Positions 50,142 to 60,607 are shown, numbered from the stretch's first letter. The stretch: 62,150 nt of DNA from an uncultured Prevotellaceae bacterium (GCA_900316975.1 ONFA01000011.1:1-62150); one strand, 5' to 3'. Translations and numbers: made by a program. Notes: generated by a model from the letters alone, not told the origin.

Positions 50142-52886
50142 ATGAGCGAATATAACGACGAGACTTTTGAAGAGGGCATGGAGGAGATGCTTGACGCTTC
50201 CCCTCCAGCCGACGGTCAGCCGCCTAAGAGCGACTACGACCCCACGGTGATGAAGGACAGCATCACCCACCACCTGAGTGGCATGTATCAGAACTGGTTC
50301 CTGGACTACGCTTCCTACGTCATTCTGGAACGTGCCGTGCCGCACATCATGGACGGCTTGAAGCCTGTGCAGCGACGCATCCTCCACTCGATGAAGCGAA
50401 TGGACGACGGACGCTACAACAAGGTGGCGAACATTGTGGGTCATACCATGCAGTTCCACCCTCACGGCGATGCTTCCATCAAGGATGCGCTGGTGCAGAT
50501 GGGACAGAAGAACCTGCTCATCGATTGTCAGGGCAACTGGGGCAACATCCTCACGGGTGACGATGCGGCTGCCGGTCGTTATATCGAGGCTCGACTCTCG
50601 AAGTTTGCGCTCGATGTCTTGTTCAATCCCAAGACTACGGAGTGGAAACTCTCTTATGATGGACGTAACAAGGAACCGATTTCACTGCCAGTCAAATTCC
50701 CGCTCCTCCTCGCTCAGGGAGTGGAAGGCATCGCCGTGGGTTTGAGTTCCAAGATATTGCCCCATAACTTCAACGAACTGTGTGATGCTGCAGTGCATTA
50801 TCTGCACAACGAACCATTCCAACTCTACCCCGATTTCCAGACGGGTGGCTCCATCGATGTGTCGAAGTATAACGACGGACAGCGTGGCGGAACGGTGCGT
50901 GTGCGTGCCAAGATTGAGAAGCGCGACAGCAAGACCCTTGCCATTACGGAGATACCTTACGGAAAGACGACAGGTTCTCCGTCAAAACCCAGCCAGTTCA
51001 TCGATTCCATCCTGAAGGCGATTGAGAAGGGAAAAATCAAGGCGCGTAAGGTGGAAGACCTGACGGCGGCAGGTGTGGAGATTGTCATCCACCTGATGCC
51101 GGGTGCATCGAGTGACAAGACCATTGATGCCCTCTATGCCTTCACTGACTGTGAAATCAGCATCTCGCCCAACTGCTGTGTGATTGACGACCGCATGCCG
51201 AAGTTCCTCACCGTGAGCGACGTGCTGCGCAAGAGCGTCGATTACACCAAGTACCTTATCAAGCGCGAACTGGAGATTCGTCGGGGTGAGTTGCTGGAAC
51301 AGTTGCACTTCGCCTCGCTTGAGAAAATCTTCATCGAAGAACGCATCTATAAGGCCAAGGAATTTGAGAATGCAAAGACGATGGACATCGCCATCGACTA
51401 TGTGGATTCTCGTTTGAAACCTTTCTACGAGCAGTTTGTGCGTGAAGTGACTCGTGACGACATCCTCCGACTGATGGAGATTAAGATGGCACGCATCCTC
51501 AAGTTCAACAAAGACAAGGCCGATGAACTCATTGCCCGACTGAAAGCTGAACTGGAGCAGATAGAGCGCGACCTCGCCAATCTGGTGGAGGTGACTGCCG
51601 AGTGGTTCCGCTTCCTGAAGAAGAAATACGGGGCTGAACATCCGCGTCTCACTGAGATTCGCAACTTCGACACCATTCAGGCTGCCACGGTGGCAGAGGC
51701 GAACCAGAAACTCTACATCAACAGGGCAGAAGGATTCATCGGCACAAGTCTGAAGAAAGACGAGTGGGTGTGCAACTGCTCCGACATCGACGACATCATC
51801 ATTTTCTACAAGGATGGCACCTACAAGGTCATCAAGGTGGCCGACAAGGTGTTCATCGGCGAGACCGAACGCAGTAAAGCCGAGAAACGGAAAGTGGAGG
51901 TGATTCATGTGGCGGTGTTTAAGAAGAACGACACCCGCACCATCTACAATGCCACTTATAAGGATGGAAAGACGGGCATCACCTACATCAAGCGCTTCAA
52001 TGTGCCCAGCGTGACCCGCGACCGTGAATACGACCTGACGATGGGCACGCCGAAGTCGAAGGTAACATGGTTCTCGGCCAACAGCAACGGCGAGGCAGAA
52101 ATCATCAAGGTGACTTTGAAACCACAGGAAAAACTGAAGAAACTGGTGTTTGAGAAAGACTTCAGCGATATTGATATCAAGGGCAGATCTGCTCGTGGCA
52201 ATCAATTGACCAAGCACGAAATCTTCCGTATCCAACTGAAGGCGCATGGAGGCAGTACGTTGGGTGGCCTGAAGGTATGGTGGGATCCTGATGTTCAACG
52301 CATTAATTATGATGAGCATGGTGAGTTTCTGGGTGAGTTCCTCAACAACGACCAGATTCTTGTGGTGCTTCCAACAGGTGAATACTATCTCACGAACTTC
52401 GATGCCAACAATCACTATGAACAGAATATCCTGCGCATTGAGAAGTTTAAGGCAAAGAAGGTATGGACGGCTGTGTTGTGGGATGCGGAGAATCAGAACC
52501 AACCCTACATTAAGCGCTTTGTGTTTGAGGATTCGAAGAAGAAGCAGAGTTTCTTGGGCGAGAACCCTGAGAGCACGCTGATTCTTTTGACAGACACGCC
52601 TTATCCACTGCTTGAACTCACTTTCAAGGAGTCTGATACGTTCCGCGGTCCTCAGCAAGTGGATGCAGAATCGTTTATCGGTGTGAAGGGATTTAAGGCA
52701 AAGGGTAAGCGACTCACCACTTATGCGCTTGACCAAGTGAAGGAACTGGAGCCTGTTCGATTCCCTGAACCTGAAACCGAGAATGAGGTGGAAGAAGAGG
52801 AGATGGAAGAGGTGATTGATCCCGATGAAGGCAAGAGTGACGGTGATATTCGTGACGAGATAACAGGACAACTCAAATTGTTTTAA
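50142..52886 (+). CDS. parC: DNA topoisomerase IV subunit A (GyrA/ParC family)
   Basis: Type IIA topoisomerase cleavage subunit, 914 residues. YASYVILERAVPHIMDGLKP opens the winged-helix core, then QFHPHGDASIKDALVQMG, the catalytic Tyr in AAAGRYIEARLSK, and a C-terminal beta-pinwheel (about 560-870). The diverged pinwheel without a clear GyrA box, and an acidic tail (EVEEEEMEEVIDPDEG), favour ParC over GyrA. Its start context is supplied by the preceding GC-rich element. Confidence 0.87.
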   Translation: MSEYNDETFEEGMEEMLDASPPADGQPPKSDYDPTVMKDSITHHLSGMYQNWFLDYASYVILERAVPHIMDGLKPVQRRILHSMKRMDDGRYNKVANIVGHTMQFHPHGDASIKDALVQMGQKNLLIDCQGNWGNILTGDDAAAGRYIEARLSKFALDVLFNPKTTEWKLSYDGRNKEPISLPVKFPLLLAQGVEGIAVGLSSKILPHNFNELCDAAVHYLHNEPFQLYPDFQTGGSIDVSKYNDGQRGGTVRVRAKIEKRDSKTLAITEIPYGKTTGSPSKPSQFIDSILKAIEKGKIKARKVEDLTAAGVEIVIHLMPGASSDKTIDALYAFTDCEISISPNCCVIDDRMPKFLTVSDVLRKSVDYTKYLIKRELEIRRGELLEQLHFASLEKIFIEERIYKAKEFENAKTMDIAIDYVDSRLKPFYEQFVREVTRDDILRLMEIKMARILKFNKDKADELIARLKAELEQIERDLANLVEVTAEWFRFLKKKYGAEHPRLTEIRNFDTIQAATVAEANQKLYINRAEGFIGTSLKKDEWVCNCSDIDDIIIFYKDGTYKVIKVADKVFIGETERSKAEKRKVEVIHVAVFKKNDTRTIYNATYKDGKTGITYIKRFNVPSVTRDREYDLTMGTPKSKVTWFSANSNGEAEIIKVTLKPQEKLKKLVFEKDFSDIDIKGRSARGNQLTKHEIFRIQLKAHGGSTLGGLKVWWDPDVQRINYDEHGEFLGEFLNNDQILVVLPTGEYYLTNFDANNHYEQNILRIEKFKAKKVWTAVLWDAENQNQPYIKRFVFEDSKKKQSFLGENPESTLILLTDTPYPLLELTFKESDTFRGPQQVDAESFIGVKGFKAKGKRLTTYALDQVKELEPVRFPEPETENEVEEEEMEEVIDPDEGKSDGDIRDEITGQLKLF

Positions 52887-52978
52887 AAGTGAAGAGTGAA
52901 AAATCCAAGTTACTTCTGCAAATGAATAGCCCACACTCCGCATGGTGCTAATGTAGATTTTTCACTTTTCACTCAAAA
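52887..52978. repeat. Palindromic element with AGTGAAAAATC arms
   Basis: AAGTGAAGAGTGAAAAATC at the left, AGATTTTTCACTTTTCACT at the right, apex CTCCGCATGGTGC (52937-52949). It starts at the parC stop and ends just before the next gene. Confidence 0.75.
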
Positions 52979-52992
52979 CTTGTGTTGAAACA

Positions 52993-53957
<965 letters not shown>

Positions 53958-53961
<4 letters not shown>

Positions 53962-54977
53962 AAAACATACTTTTACTTTTAGTTCTTAGTTTTTCACTGT
54001 TCACTTTCAACTCCTGTGTGAAAGAGGATTTTTATGATGACACCAGACGTGGCAACTATGAGGCACTCTGGCGTATCATGAATGAGCGTTATTGTTTTTT
54101 CGAGTATAAACAGAAGGAATTGGGGGTGGATTGGGATGAAATTCATGCACGATATGCCTACAAAATCAATGAGAAGATGACGAATGCCCAACTTTTTGAG
54201 GTGCTCTGTGACATGTTGGCAGAGTTGAAAGATGGACACGTCAATCTCAGTTCGTCATTTGATTTAGGGCGCAATTGGAGTTTCTATGAGGATTATCCCG
54301 AGAACTACAACGACAGCATTGCCAAACTTTATTTGGGACACAACTACCAGATTGCTTCTGGACTGAAGTATGTCACCTTTGATGACAATATCGGTTATGT
54401 TCGTTGTGAGAGTTTTGAAGAGGGTATAGGGGATGGAAATGTGAGTGTGATGCTTCATGGTCTTGCGATGTGCAAAGGGCTGATTATCGACGTGAGAGGC
54501 AATGGGGGAGGGCAGATGACGAAAGCACGCACGTTGGCATCCCACTTCACCAATGAACGTCTGTTGGTTGGATATGTCTCTCATAAGACGGGTAAGGGAC
54601 GCAATGATTTCTCTTCTTTGAGGGCGGAATATCTTGACCCGGCATCTGATGGCGTGCGTTGGCAGAAACCTGTGGTGGTGCTTACGAATCGCGCTGTCTA
54701 TTCAGCAGCCAACGACTTTGTCAAGTGCATGAAGTTGTGTCCGAACGTCACGATCATGGGTGACAGGACAGGGGGCGGCTCGGGCATGCCGTTCAATAAT
54801 GAACTGCCTAACGGGTGGTCAGTCCGCTATAGTGCTGTGGTTTATTATGACAAAGACAAGCAGCACACAGAATTTGGTATCGAACCCGATATCGCGATGT
54901 CTATGTCGGGTGCAGACATTGCTCAGAAAAAAGACACTTACATCGAACAGGCAAGGATTTTTTTAAGTGAAAAGTGA
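53958..54977 (+). CDS. S41-family peptidase lipoprotein
   Basis: 339 residues. The lipoprotein signal LVLSFSLFTFNSCVKED is encoded by five degenerate heptamers (TTTTAGT, TCTTAGT, TTTTCAC, TGTTCAC, TTTCAAC; 53977-54011). The tail-specific protease core carries MLAELKDGHVNL, GLIIDVRGNGGG and the nucleophile Ser in TNRAVYSAANDF, then GDRTGGGSGMPFN. No PDZ domain is obvious. Probably anchored at the outer membrane facing the periplasm. The last codons (SEK) run into the following repeat element. Confidence 0.85.
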
Positions 54978-55075
54978 AAAGTGAAAAGTGAAAAATCTAA
55001 GTTGCTTCATCCTGTTGTCTGCTGACCACATCATTGGAAACCTAAATTTTTCACTTTTCACTTTTCACTTTTCAC
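54967..55075. repeat. Palindromic element with AGTGAAA heptamer arms
   Basis: The left arm has three to four AGTGAAA units then AATCTAAGTTG; the right arm CCTAAATTTTTCAC followed by TTTTCAC units. The right arm doubles as the heptamer tract of the tRNA-Leu promoter; the left arm contains the S41 stop codon. Confidence 0.75.
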
Positions 55076-55092
55076 TTTTTTTCGTACCTTTG
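55048..55092 (+). promoter_or_regulatory. tRNA-Leu promoter with four TTTTCAC heptamers
   Basis: Four exact TTTTCAC copies at 55048-55075, then 9 bp, then the -7 box TACCTTTG at 55085-55092. A second TATCTTTG at 55132-55139 overlaps the tRNA 5' end and is too close to be used. Confidence 0.8.
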
Positions 55093-55138
55093 CATTCACA
55101 AATTCATTCTGGCAGGGAATGAGTTTTGTCTTATCTTT

Positions 55139-55219
55139 GCGCTTGTGGCGGAATTGGTAGACGCGCCAGACTTAGGATCTGGTATCTCCGATGTGCAGGT
55201 TCGAGTCCTGTCAGGCGCA
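55139..55219 (+). tRNA. tRNA-Leu (TAG)
   Basis: 81 nt with a short extra arm (TATCTCCGATGTG region). Acceptor GCGCTTG/CAGGCGC, anticodon loop CTTAGGA giving TAG, T-loop TTCGAGT, discriminator A. CCA is not encoded. Confidence 0.95.
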
Positions 55220-55223
55220 CAAA

Positions 55224-55263
55224 GAAAGGGTGTGTCATTTTTTTGACATACCCTTTTCTTGTT
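55224..55263 (+). terminator. Terminator of tRNA-Leu
   Basis: AAAGGGTGTGTCA pairs with TGACATACCCTTT across a T loop, then CTTGTTT. It starts five bases after the tRNA. Confidence 0.85.
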
Positions 55264-55283
55264 TAGGTGGTATTGTGGAATAA

Positions 55284-57494
55284 CTATTGGGCTGCTTTCT
55301 CTTTGTTGACGCTTCGTGCAGCGATACGTCCAGATACCATCACTTCAGTTAGTGAGTTACCTCCAAGTCTGTTGCCGCCATGAATGCCACCTGTTACCTC
55401 TCCGGCTGCAAAGAGTCCTGGAATAGGCTTCCCGGAAGTGTCCAAAACTCGACGCCATGCATCAATCTTTAGTCCTCCCATGGTGTGGTGGGTGGCAGGA
55501 GCCATCACTCGAATGGTCAGCAAGGCACTGTCCAAAGAGTATGTAGATTTGTCGTAGGTGCCATCTTCATTCTTCTTTGCCCGTCCAATCGTGGATGTGG
55601 CAAATTTCTTGCCCACGCCATCAGGCTCCTTCCCGTTCATGATGGCTTCATCGTAGGCGCGGATGGTCTTGACAATCGCTTCTGGCACAGCATTTATTTT
55701 CAGCGATTTCAACAACTCTGGCAACTGCTCCACTGTGCGTGCATATTGCTTTCCTGGAATGTCCACACCTCTGATGTCATTAGGTTCCGTAGTGGTTTCA
55801 CCCCCGATGTAGAGAAATGCGCCAACCTTTCCATTGATAGTGACGCCTGTCTTAAATGCACGAATCGCCAGCACATCACGTTCCTGTGATTCATCCACAA
55901 ACCGCTTTCCGGTTTCAGGATTGACAAATATGGCATCTGAAATGCTTCCAAAAGCAATGTCTCCATAGTCGGCATATGCTTGGGGCATCAATTGTGTCCA
56001 TCCCATTCCTGTCACAGCCGCTCCGACATCTTGTGCCATCTCTATTCCGTCACCTCGCATGGAAGAACGGTTGGTGGTGCCCATCTGAGGAGTGATGTAT
56101 CCAGATTTCCAATAGAGGTTGGTGTTGATGACCTTACTGATGTTGGCAGCATAACCGCCAGAAGCAATAATCACGCCTTTCTTGGCATGTGCTGAAACTT
56201 TCGTCCCGTCTTGTCTTTCTGCTTTCACCCCTGTTACACGATCGCCCTTCATGATGAGTTCGTATGCCGTTGTTGAGGTCAGCACTTGATTCTTTGGATT
56301 TGCCTTGATAAAGGCATGATAAGGCGCCATGACATAAGCACCCCAGTTCCCCTCGTAGTGTTCAGGTGTTCCGTCGCCATCCGTATCGATGTGGGCACCA
56401 GTCATCTTGTTGCCCCTGAACCACATCTCACCTGTAATCATGACTTGCCTCTCCAGAAACTCCACTCCCATCGAGAGCAACCATGGTTTCAGTGCCATTC
56501 CTTCCTCCACCACTTGCTTCACCAACTCAATGTCACCGTATGACCATTTGTTGCCTTCTACACTTTGGCGTAGTCCTCCATAATAAGTTTGGAATATATG
56601 CAGATTGTTCGTGGAAAACAATGTCAGTTGTGTTTCTGGCATGCCGCCACGCAACTTCGGTTTTGCCCATGCAAGGTATGCACTGATTTCCTTTTTCAAT
56701 GCCTGAAGAACGGGAAGGTACTCCCTGTGTACACCATGCCTTGCCTGTTCCTCTATTCTGCCCGGAGTGAAATCGTGAGTTGTATAGTACAAACTGTCAA
56801 AGTCCTCTTCCGACCAGTTCATGATAGCCTCCAACTCCTCAATGCACCCCATGCCCATCTTCGCTTTTTCATACATCTGCCCGTCATACCCCATACCCAT
56901 CTTCGCGTCGGGTTGTGAAGGCTCCCATACCAGATACGGAATGGCGCTCTGAAAAGTGCCCCCCGACACCAGCGTGTTGCCCCCCATCTCACCATTCTTC
57001 TCAATCACCAACACCGTGTTGCCCTCGGCAGCAGCCTCGGCAGCAGCCGCCAAACCAGCACCGCCGGCACCCACAATCACGACATCCCACGTGTCATCAA
57101 TATCTTTCCTGTCATTCCCCATCGTGTTCCTTCTGAACTGTTCAATGTTCGACACTCCCGCATCCTCAGCCGCCTGCGCCACAGCATTCATCAGCGCATG
57201 ACTGGTGATGGTGGCTCCCGAGATGGCATCCATGCCAATGCCATTGGCAGAGACGATCTGAGGAATCAGTTGCTCAAACGCCACGTCGCCAATATGCGGA
57301 GTTTCCTCCTGAGAAAGAACCTCAATGTTTGTGACACATGAATCACTGAAAGTCGTCCTGATGCTGATAGGACCGTTATGCCCGTTGTAGGTGGTTTCGT
57401 AACTCCCTGCAACGAATGTGAGAGGCACATTCTGTGTACAACCGCACAAAGCCAGTGCGGTCATCATAGTATAAAAGAACTTCCTTATCATCAT
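55284..57494 (-). CDS. Flavocytochrome-type reductase lipoprotein (FMN-binding plus FAD domain)
   Basis: 736 residues from the ATG at 57494 (MMIRKFFY). Lipoprotein signal TALALCGCTQ. An FMN-binding domain (about 20-115) carries SGATITSHAL, the threonine context for covalent FMN attachment by ApbE. The rest is a fumarate-reductase/urocanate-reductase-like FAD domain: DVVIVGAGGAGLAAAAEAAA, GGNTLVSGG, ATHHTMGGLKID, GLFAAGEVTGG, GGNSLTEVMVSGR. It probably reduces an enoate at the cell envelope using flavins; substrate and donor unknown. The open frame to 57578 crosses the promoter. Confidence 0.85.
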   Translation of the reverse strand: MMIRKFFYTMMTALALCGCTQNVPLTFVAGSYETTYNGHNGPISIRTTFSDSCVTNIEVLSQEETPHIGDVAFEQLIPQIVSANGIGMDAISGATITSHALMNAVAQAAEDAGVSNIEQFRRNTMGNDRKDIDDTWDVVIVGAGGAGLAAAAEAAAEGNTVLVIEKNGEMGGNTLVSGGTFQSAIPYLVWEPSQPDAKMGMGYDGQMYEKAKMGMGCIEELEAIMNWSEEDFDSLYYTTHDFTPGRIEEQARHGVHREYLPVLQALKKEISAYLAWAKPKLRGGMPETQLTLFSTNNLHIFQTYYGGLRQSVEGNKWSYGDIELVKQVVEEGMALKPWLLSMGVEFLERQVMITGEMWFRGNKMTGAHIDTDGDGTPEHYEGNWGAYVMAPYHAFIKANPKNQVLTSTTAYELIMKGDRVTGVKAERQDGTKVSAHAKKGVIIASGGYAANISKVINTNLYWKSGYITPQMGTTNRSSMRGDGIEMAQDVGAAVTGMGWTQLMPQAYADYGDIAFGSISDAIFVNPETGKRFVDESQERDVLAIRAFKTGVTINGKVGAFLYIGGETTTEPNDIRGVDIPGKQYARTVEQLPELLKSLKINAVPEAIVKTIRAYDEAIMNGKEPDGVGKKFATSTIGRAKKNEDGTYDKSTYSLDSALLTIRVMAPATHHTMGGLKIDAWRRVLDTSGKPIPGLFAAGEVTGGIHGGNRLGGNSLTEVMVSGRIAARSVNKEKAAQ

Positions 57495-57549
57495 AAAAAC
57501 TATATAATTGGCTTTAATAAAGGTATATATAAAGGTACTCGAACGGGTA

Positions 57550-57575
57550 CAAAGGTAAGGATTTAAAATGATTCT
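57550..57575 (-). promoter_or_regulatory. Promoter of the flavoprotein gene
   Basis: The minus-strand -7 box TACCTTTG is at 57550-57557, 56 bases from the chosen ATG. No heptamers. Confidence 0.65.
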
Positions 57576-57615
57576 CAAACCATTTCAAAGAAAAATGTGA
57601 GAAATGAAGTCCAAT

Positions 57616-58395
57616 TTATTCAATTTCTTCCTCTTCATCCCCTTTCATGTCTCTTTTTCGTCTTACACTGACTTTCACATCATGTTTCTTCTGGATCTTC
57701 TGTGCCCGTTCTTTCTTCTCCTTGGGTTCGCTCACTTTGGAAGCCTTCTCTTCTTTCACCTTGGGAGCCTTCTCCACGGTTACTTTAGTTTCTTTCTCCG
57801 CCTTTGCTTTAGGAGCCTTTTCTTCCTTCACTTTTGGGGTTTTCTCCACGGTTGCTTTGGCTGCCTTCTCCGCTTTCACTTTCGGAGTCTTCTCCGCTTT
57901 CACCTTGGGCTCGGCAACAGTTCTCGTTTTGGGAGTTTTTACCTCCTTTACTTTTTCCACCTTCGCGGGAGCCGCTTTCTCTTCTTTTACCTTGGAAGTC
58001 TTGACCTCCTTGGCGGATGATGTTTTCTCTTCTTTTCCCTTTTCTTGAGAAATTTTCCTTCTTTCTGCTGCTGTCCGTGGATTTTCCATCTGGACTTTTA
58101 CTGTTTTGGGCGTATAAGCCTTGCCCTTTACCTTTGCCTTTCTTGCTGCCAATTTCTCCTTCTGTGCCTGCCGGCGTGCACGTTCCAGTTCACGTGTCAG
58201 TCTTGTCACCTCACGCTCATCCGTTCTCAACTGAGTGCGGCTGGCACGCGCTTTCTCCTTGGCTGTCTTGATACGGTCTTTCAGGGCTTGCTGAATGGAG
58301 TCGTTGGCAGTCATGACTCTTGTCTGAGCCTGTGTACTGATGCTCATTCCCAAAGTGAACATGAGGCTGAAATATAGGATAGTGAGATGTTTCAT
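57616..58395 (-). CDS. Lysine-rich exported repeat protein
   Basis: 259 residues with signal peptide LTILYFSLMFTLGMSISTQAQ minus its first residues. A coiled-coil-like segment (about 35-90, RTQLRTDEREVTRLTREL) is followed by 130 residues of K-V-K-x-E-K-x-(A/P) repeats (KVKEEKAPKAKAEK, VEKTPKVKEEK) and an acidic tail. Composition resembles PG- or nucleic-acid-binding low-complexity proteins; no function is assigned. It follows murF by 26 bases and may be co-transcribed. Confidence 0.65.
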   Translation of the reverse strand: MKHLTILYFSLMFTLGMSISTQAQTRVMTANDSIQQALKDRIKTAKEKARASRTQLRTDEREVTRLTRELERARRQAQKEKLAARKAKVKGKAYTPKTVKVQMENPRTAAERRKISQEKGKEEKTSSAKEVKTSKVKEEKAAPAKVEKVKEVKTPKTRTVAEPKVKAEKTPKVKAEKAAKATVEKTPKVKEEKAPKAKAEKETKVTVEKAPKVKEEKASKVSEPKEKKERAQKIQKKHDVKVSVRRKRDMKGDEEEEIE

Positions 58396-58421
58396 TTTGA
58401 TACGTTTTTGTGGGTCTATGC

Positions 58422-59789
58422 TTACAGCAGTTCCACTGTCTGCACGAGTTTGTTGCTGTTAGAACCTTTGATGAGGATGAGATAGCCTTGAGGCTTTTCA
58501 GTTGCGATGGCAGCCTTCACCTCTTCTACATTGGCGAAGAGGCGATAATGGGCAGGATGGGCTGTTTTTGCGAAGTTCTCACCTACCAACCATACTTTCT
58601 CGAATCCGCAATCGCCTAACAAGTCGATCACTTTCTGGTGCTCTTCTTCTGACACATCCCCCAATTCGCCCATCTGTCCGAGAATGCACATCTTGTGCTC
58701 TGCTTTGATGAGACGGAAGTTGTCGAGTGCAGCCCTCATGCTTGTAGGGTTGGCATTATAGGCATCCACCACCAGTTTGTTGTCTTGGGTGATGGTCAAC
58801 TGGCTACGGTTGTTCGATGGAGTGTATTCCTCCAAGGCTGCACTGATGTCGGTGGCGGGGACATTGAAGAAAGTGCCGATACATGCAGCAGCCAAGGCAT
58901 TGTCGAGGTTGTAAGAACCAATGAGTCGGGTCTGGACAGTTGACAGTTGACAGTTGACAGTTGACAGTTGACAGTTGACAGTTGACAGTTGTGGGGTAAG
59001 GGTAGAAGATGTTTGCCACTCAAACTTCAGGAATGGATTGCACTCCACCAATTCACCCTTCACCAAGAGGTCCTTTGCATCCTTTTGGCCATATTTCACC
59101 AGTTTAAGTCCATTGCTAATGCCAAGCAAGTGTGGGTTGTCATTGTTGATGAATACCGTGCCTTGAAGCACACGCAGGAAATCGTAGAGTTCCCCCTTCG
59201 TCCGGATAACTCCTTCAAATGAGCCAAATCCCAATAAGTGTGCCTTGCCCACATTGGTGATGATGCCGAAGTCGGGCAGCACAATCTCCACGAGTGTCTT
59301 GATTTCTCCAGGATGGTTTGCTCCCATCTCGATGACGGCAATGTCATGTTCCTTTGTTAGTTGCAGCAACGTCTTTGGAACTCCAATATGGTTGTTGAAG
59401 TTGCCCTGTGTGTAGAGCACGTTGTACTTCTTCTTCAATACGGCGGAAATCAGTTCCTTTGTGGTGGTCTTGCCATTGGTGCCCGTGATGCCGATGATGG
59501 GGGTGCCCAAGTGGACACGGTGGTATTTTGCCAATTGTTGTAAGGTGGTGAGCACGTCTTCCACCAGAATCAGACGATCGTTACTCTCCTTTGTATATTC
59601 CTTCTCGTCAATCACGGCATATGCCGCTCCCTTTTCCAGTGCTGAGATTGCGTAAGCATTGCCATCGAAGGTATCTCCCTTCAATGCAAAAAACATCGAA
59701 CCTTCTGGCACATCGCGACTGTCAGTCGTGATGGTCGGATGTTGCAAGAACAGTTCGTATAATTCTTTCATCTCCATTGATTCATTCAT
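58422..59789 (-). CDS. murF: UDP-N-acetylmuramoyl-tripeptide:D-Ala-D-Ala ligase
   Basis: Last cytoplasmic step of the peptidoglycan stem peptide. 455 residues from ATG 59789; ATGs at 59777 and 59771 (MKELYELF) are also possible. Motifs: TTDSRDVPEGSMFFAL, ATP loop GITGTNGKTTTKELI, EMGANHPGEIKTL, NVGKAHLLGFGS, GSYNLDNALAAA, VDAYNANPTSM. Residues 267-285 (repeats of QLSTVNC) are encoded by eight exact GACAGTT copies (58935-58990), an in-frame tract in the middle domain that is not part of the family. Confidence 0.93.
   Translation of the reverse strand: MNESMEMKELYELFLQHPTITTDSRDVPEGSMFFALKGDTFDGNAYAISALEKGAAYAVIDEKEYTKESNDRLILVEDVLTTLQQLAKYHRVHLGTPIIGITGTNGKTTTKELISAVLKKKYNVLYTQGNFNNHIGVPKTLLQLTKEHDIAVIEMGANHPGEIKTLVEIVLPDFGIITNVGKAHLLGFGSFEGVIRTKGELYDFLRVLQGTVFINNDNPHLLGISNGLKLVKYGQKDAKDLLVKGELVECNPFLKFEWQTSSTLTPQLSTVNCQLSTVNCQLSTVQTRLIGSYNLDNALAAACIGTFFNVPATDISAALEEYTPSNNRSQLTITQDNKLVVDAYNANPTSMRAALDNFRLIKAEHKMCILGQMGELGDVSEEEHQKVIDLLGDCGFEKVWLVGENFAKTAHPAHYRLFANVEEVKAAIATEKPQGYLILIKGSNSNKLVQTVELL
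58935..58990. repeat. Eight tandem GACAGTT heptamers within murF
   Basis: 56 bp, eight perfect copies. Since 7 is not a multiple of 3, a change of one or two copies would shift the frame; three copies encode one QLSTVNC unit. Confidence 0.97.
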
Positions 59790-59833
59790 TTGCAATTGAT
59801 AAATTGTACATTGTACATCGTCAAATTGTACAT

Positions 59834-60607
59834 CTATTTGAGTGCATTAATCAAATAACTTTCCAGTTCGTTGCTCGCCAGTCGTAGGTGAAACTCGCTG
59901 CCTTGTGCCACGCTGATGGCTCCCGTCTCTTCGCTCACAATAATGGCGACGGCATCACTTTGTGAGGTGATGCCAAGAGCTGCACGGTGGCGAAGTCCCA
60001 ATTCCTTGGGAATGTTTAGGTTGTGGCTGACGGGCAAGATGCATCCTGCTGCCGTGATGCGGTTATGGCTGATGATCATGGCACCGTCGTGCAGTGGCGA
60101 GTTCTTGAAAAAGAGGTTCTTGATGAGTTCTGTGCTGATGTTTGCATCAATAATTTCTCCAGATTTGATGACATCAATCAGCGACATGTCTCGTTCAATC
60201 ACGATGAGGGCACCGACCATGTTCTTACTCATTGAGTCACATGCCAATACGATGCGCATGATTTGTTGATCCTCATGTTCTTCCGATAGGTTGGCTTTGT
60301 TTTTTACGAAATATCGTGTGATGAAGTTTAACTGCCGTTGCGAACCGAGGGTCAGGAAAAATCGACGTATCTCTTCTTGGAAAAGGATGATGAGCGCCAC
60401 TACACCCACACTGACTAATTTGTCGAAGATGCTGCCCAACAACTTCATCTCCAACATTTGTGACACTACAATCCAAATGACGATAAACACCATGATACCG
60501 TAGAACACATTCAGTGATCCTGATGTCTTCATCAATCGCCATGCATAAAAAAGCAGCATGGCAACCAACAGAATGTCAATGGCGTCTTTTATTCCAAACT
60601 CAAACAC
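59834..60607 (-). CDS. cdaA: Diadenylate cyclase CdaA
   Basis: Makes c-di-AMP from two ATP. 257 residues from a GTG start at 60607 (an in-frame stop lies shortly upstream and no ATG fits). Three N-terminal helices (DILLVAMLLFYAW; VFYGIMVFIVIWIVVS; GVVALIILFQ), then the DAC domain with SPLHDGAMII and GLRHRAALGIT. It lies between folP and murF, the order common in Bacteroidales, tying the second messenger to cell-wall synthesis. Confidence 0.93.
   Translation of the reverse strand: MFEFGIKDAIDILLVAMLLFYAWRLMKTSGSLNVFYGIMVFIVIWIVVSQMLEMKLLGSIFDKLVSVGVVALIILFQEEIRRFFLTLGSQRQLNFITRYFVKNKANLSEEHEDQQIMRIVLACDSMSKNMVGALIVIERDMSLIDVIKSGEIIDANISTELIKNLFFKNSPLHDGAMIISHNRITAAGCILPVSHNLNIPKELGLRHRAALGITSQSDAVAIIVSEETGAISVAQGSEFHLRLASNELESYLINALK

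Noticed and set aside
50982..52943. A 653-codon open frame antisense to parC
   Set aside because: Composition is that of a shadow frame; parC on the other strand is unmistakable.
55132..55139. TATCTTTG as the tRNA-Leu promoter
   Set aside because: It overlaps the first base of the tRNA; the box at 55085-55092 with heptamers gives a sensible leader.
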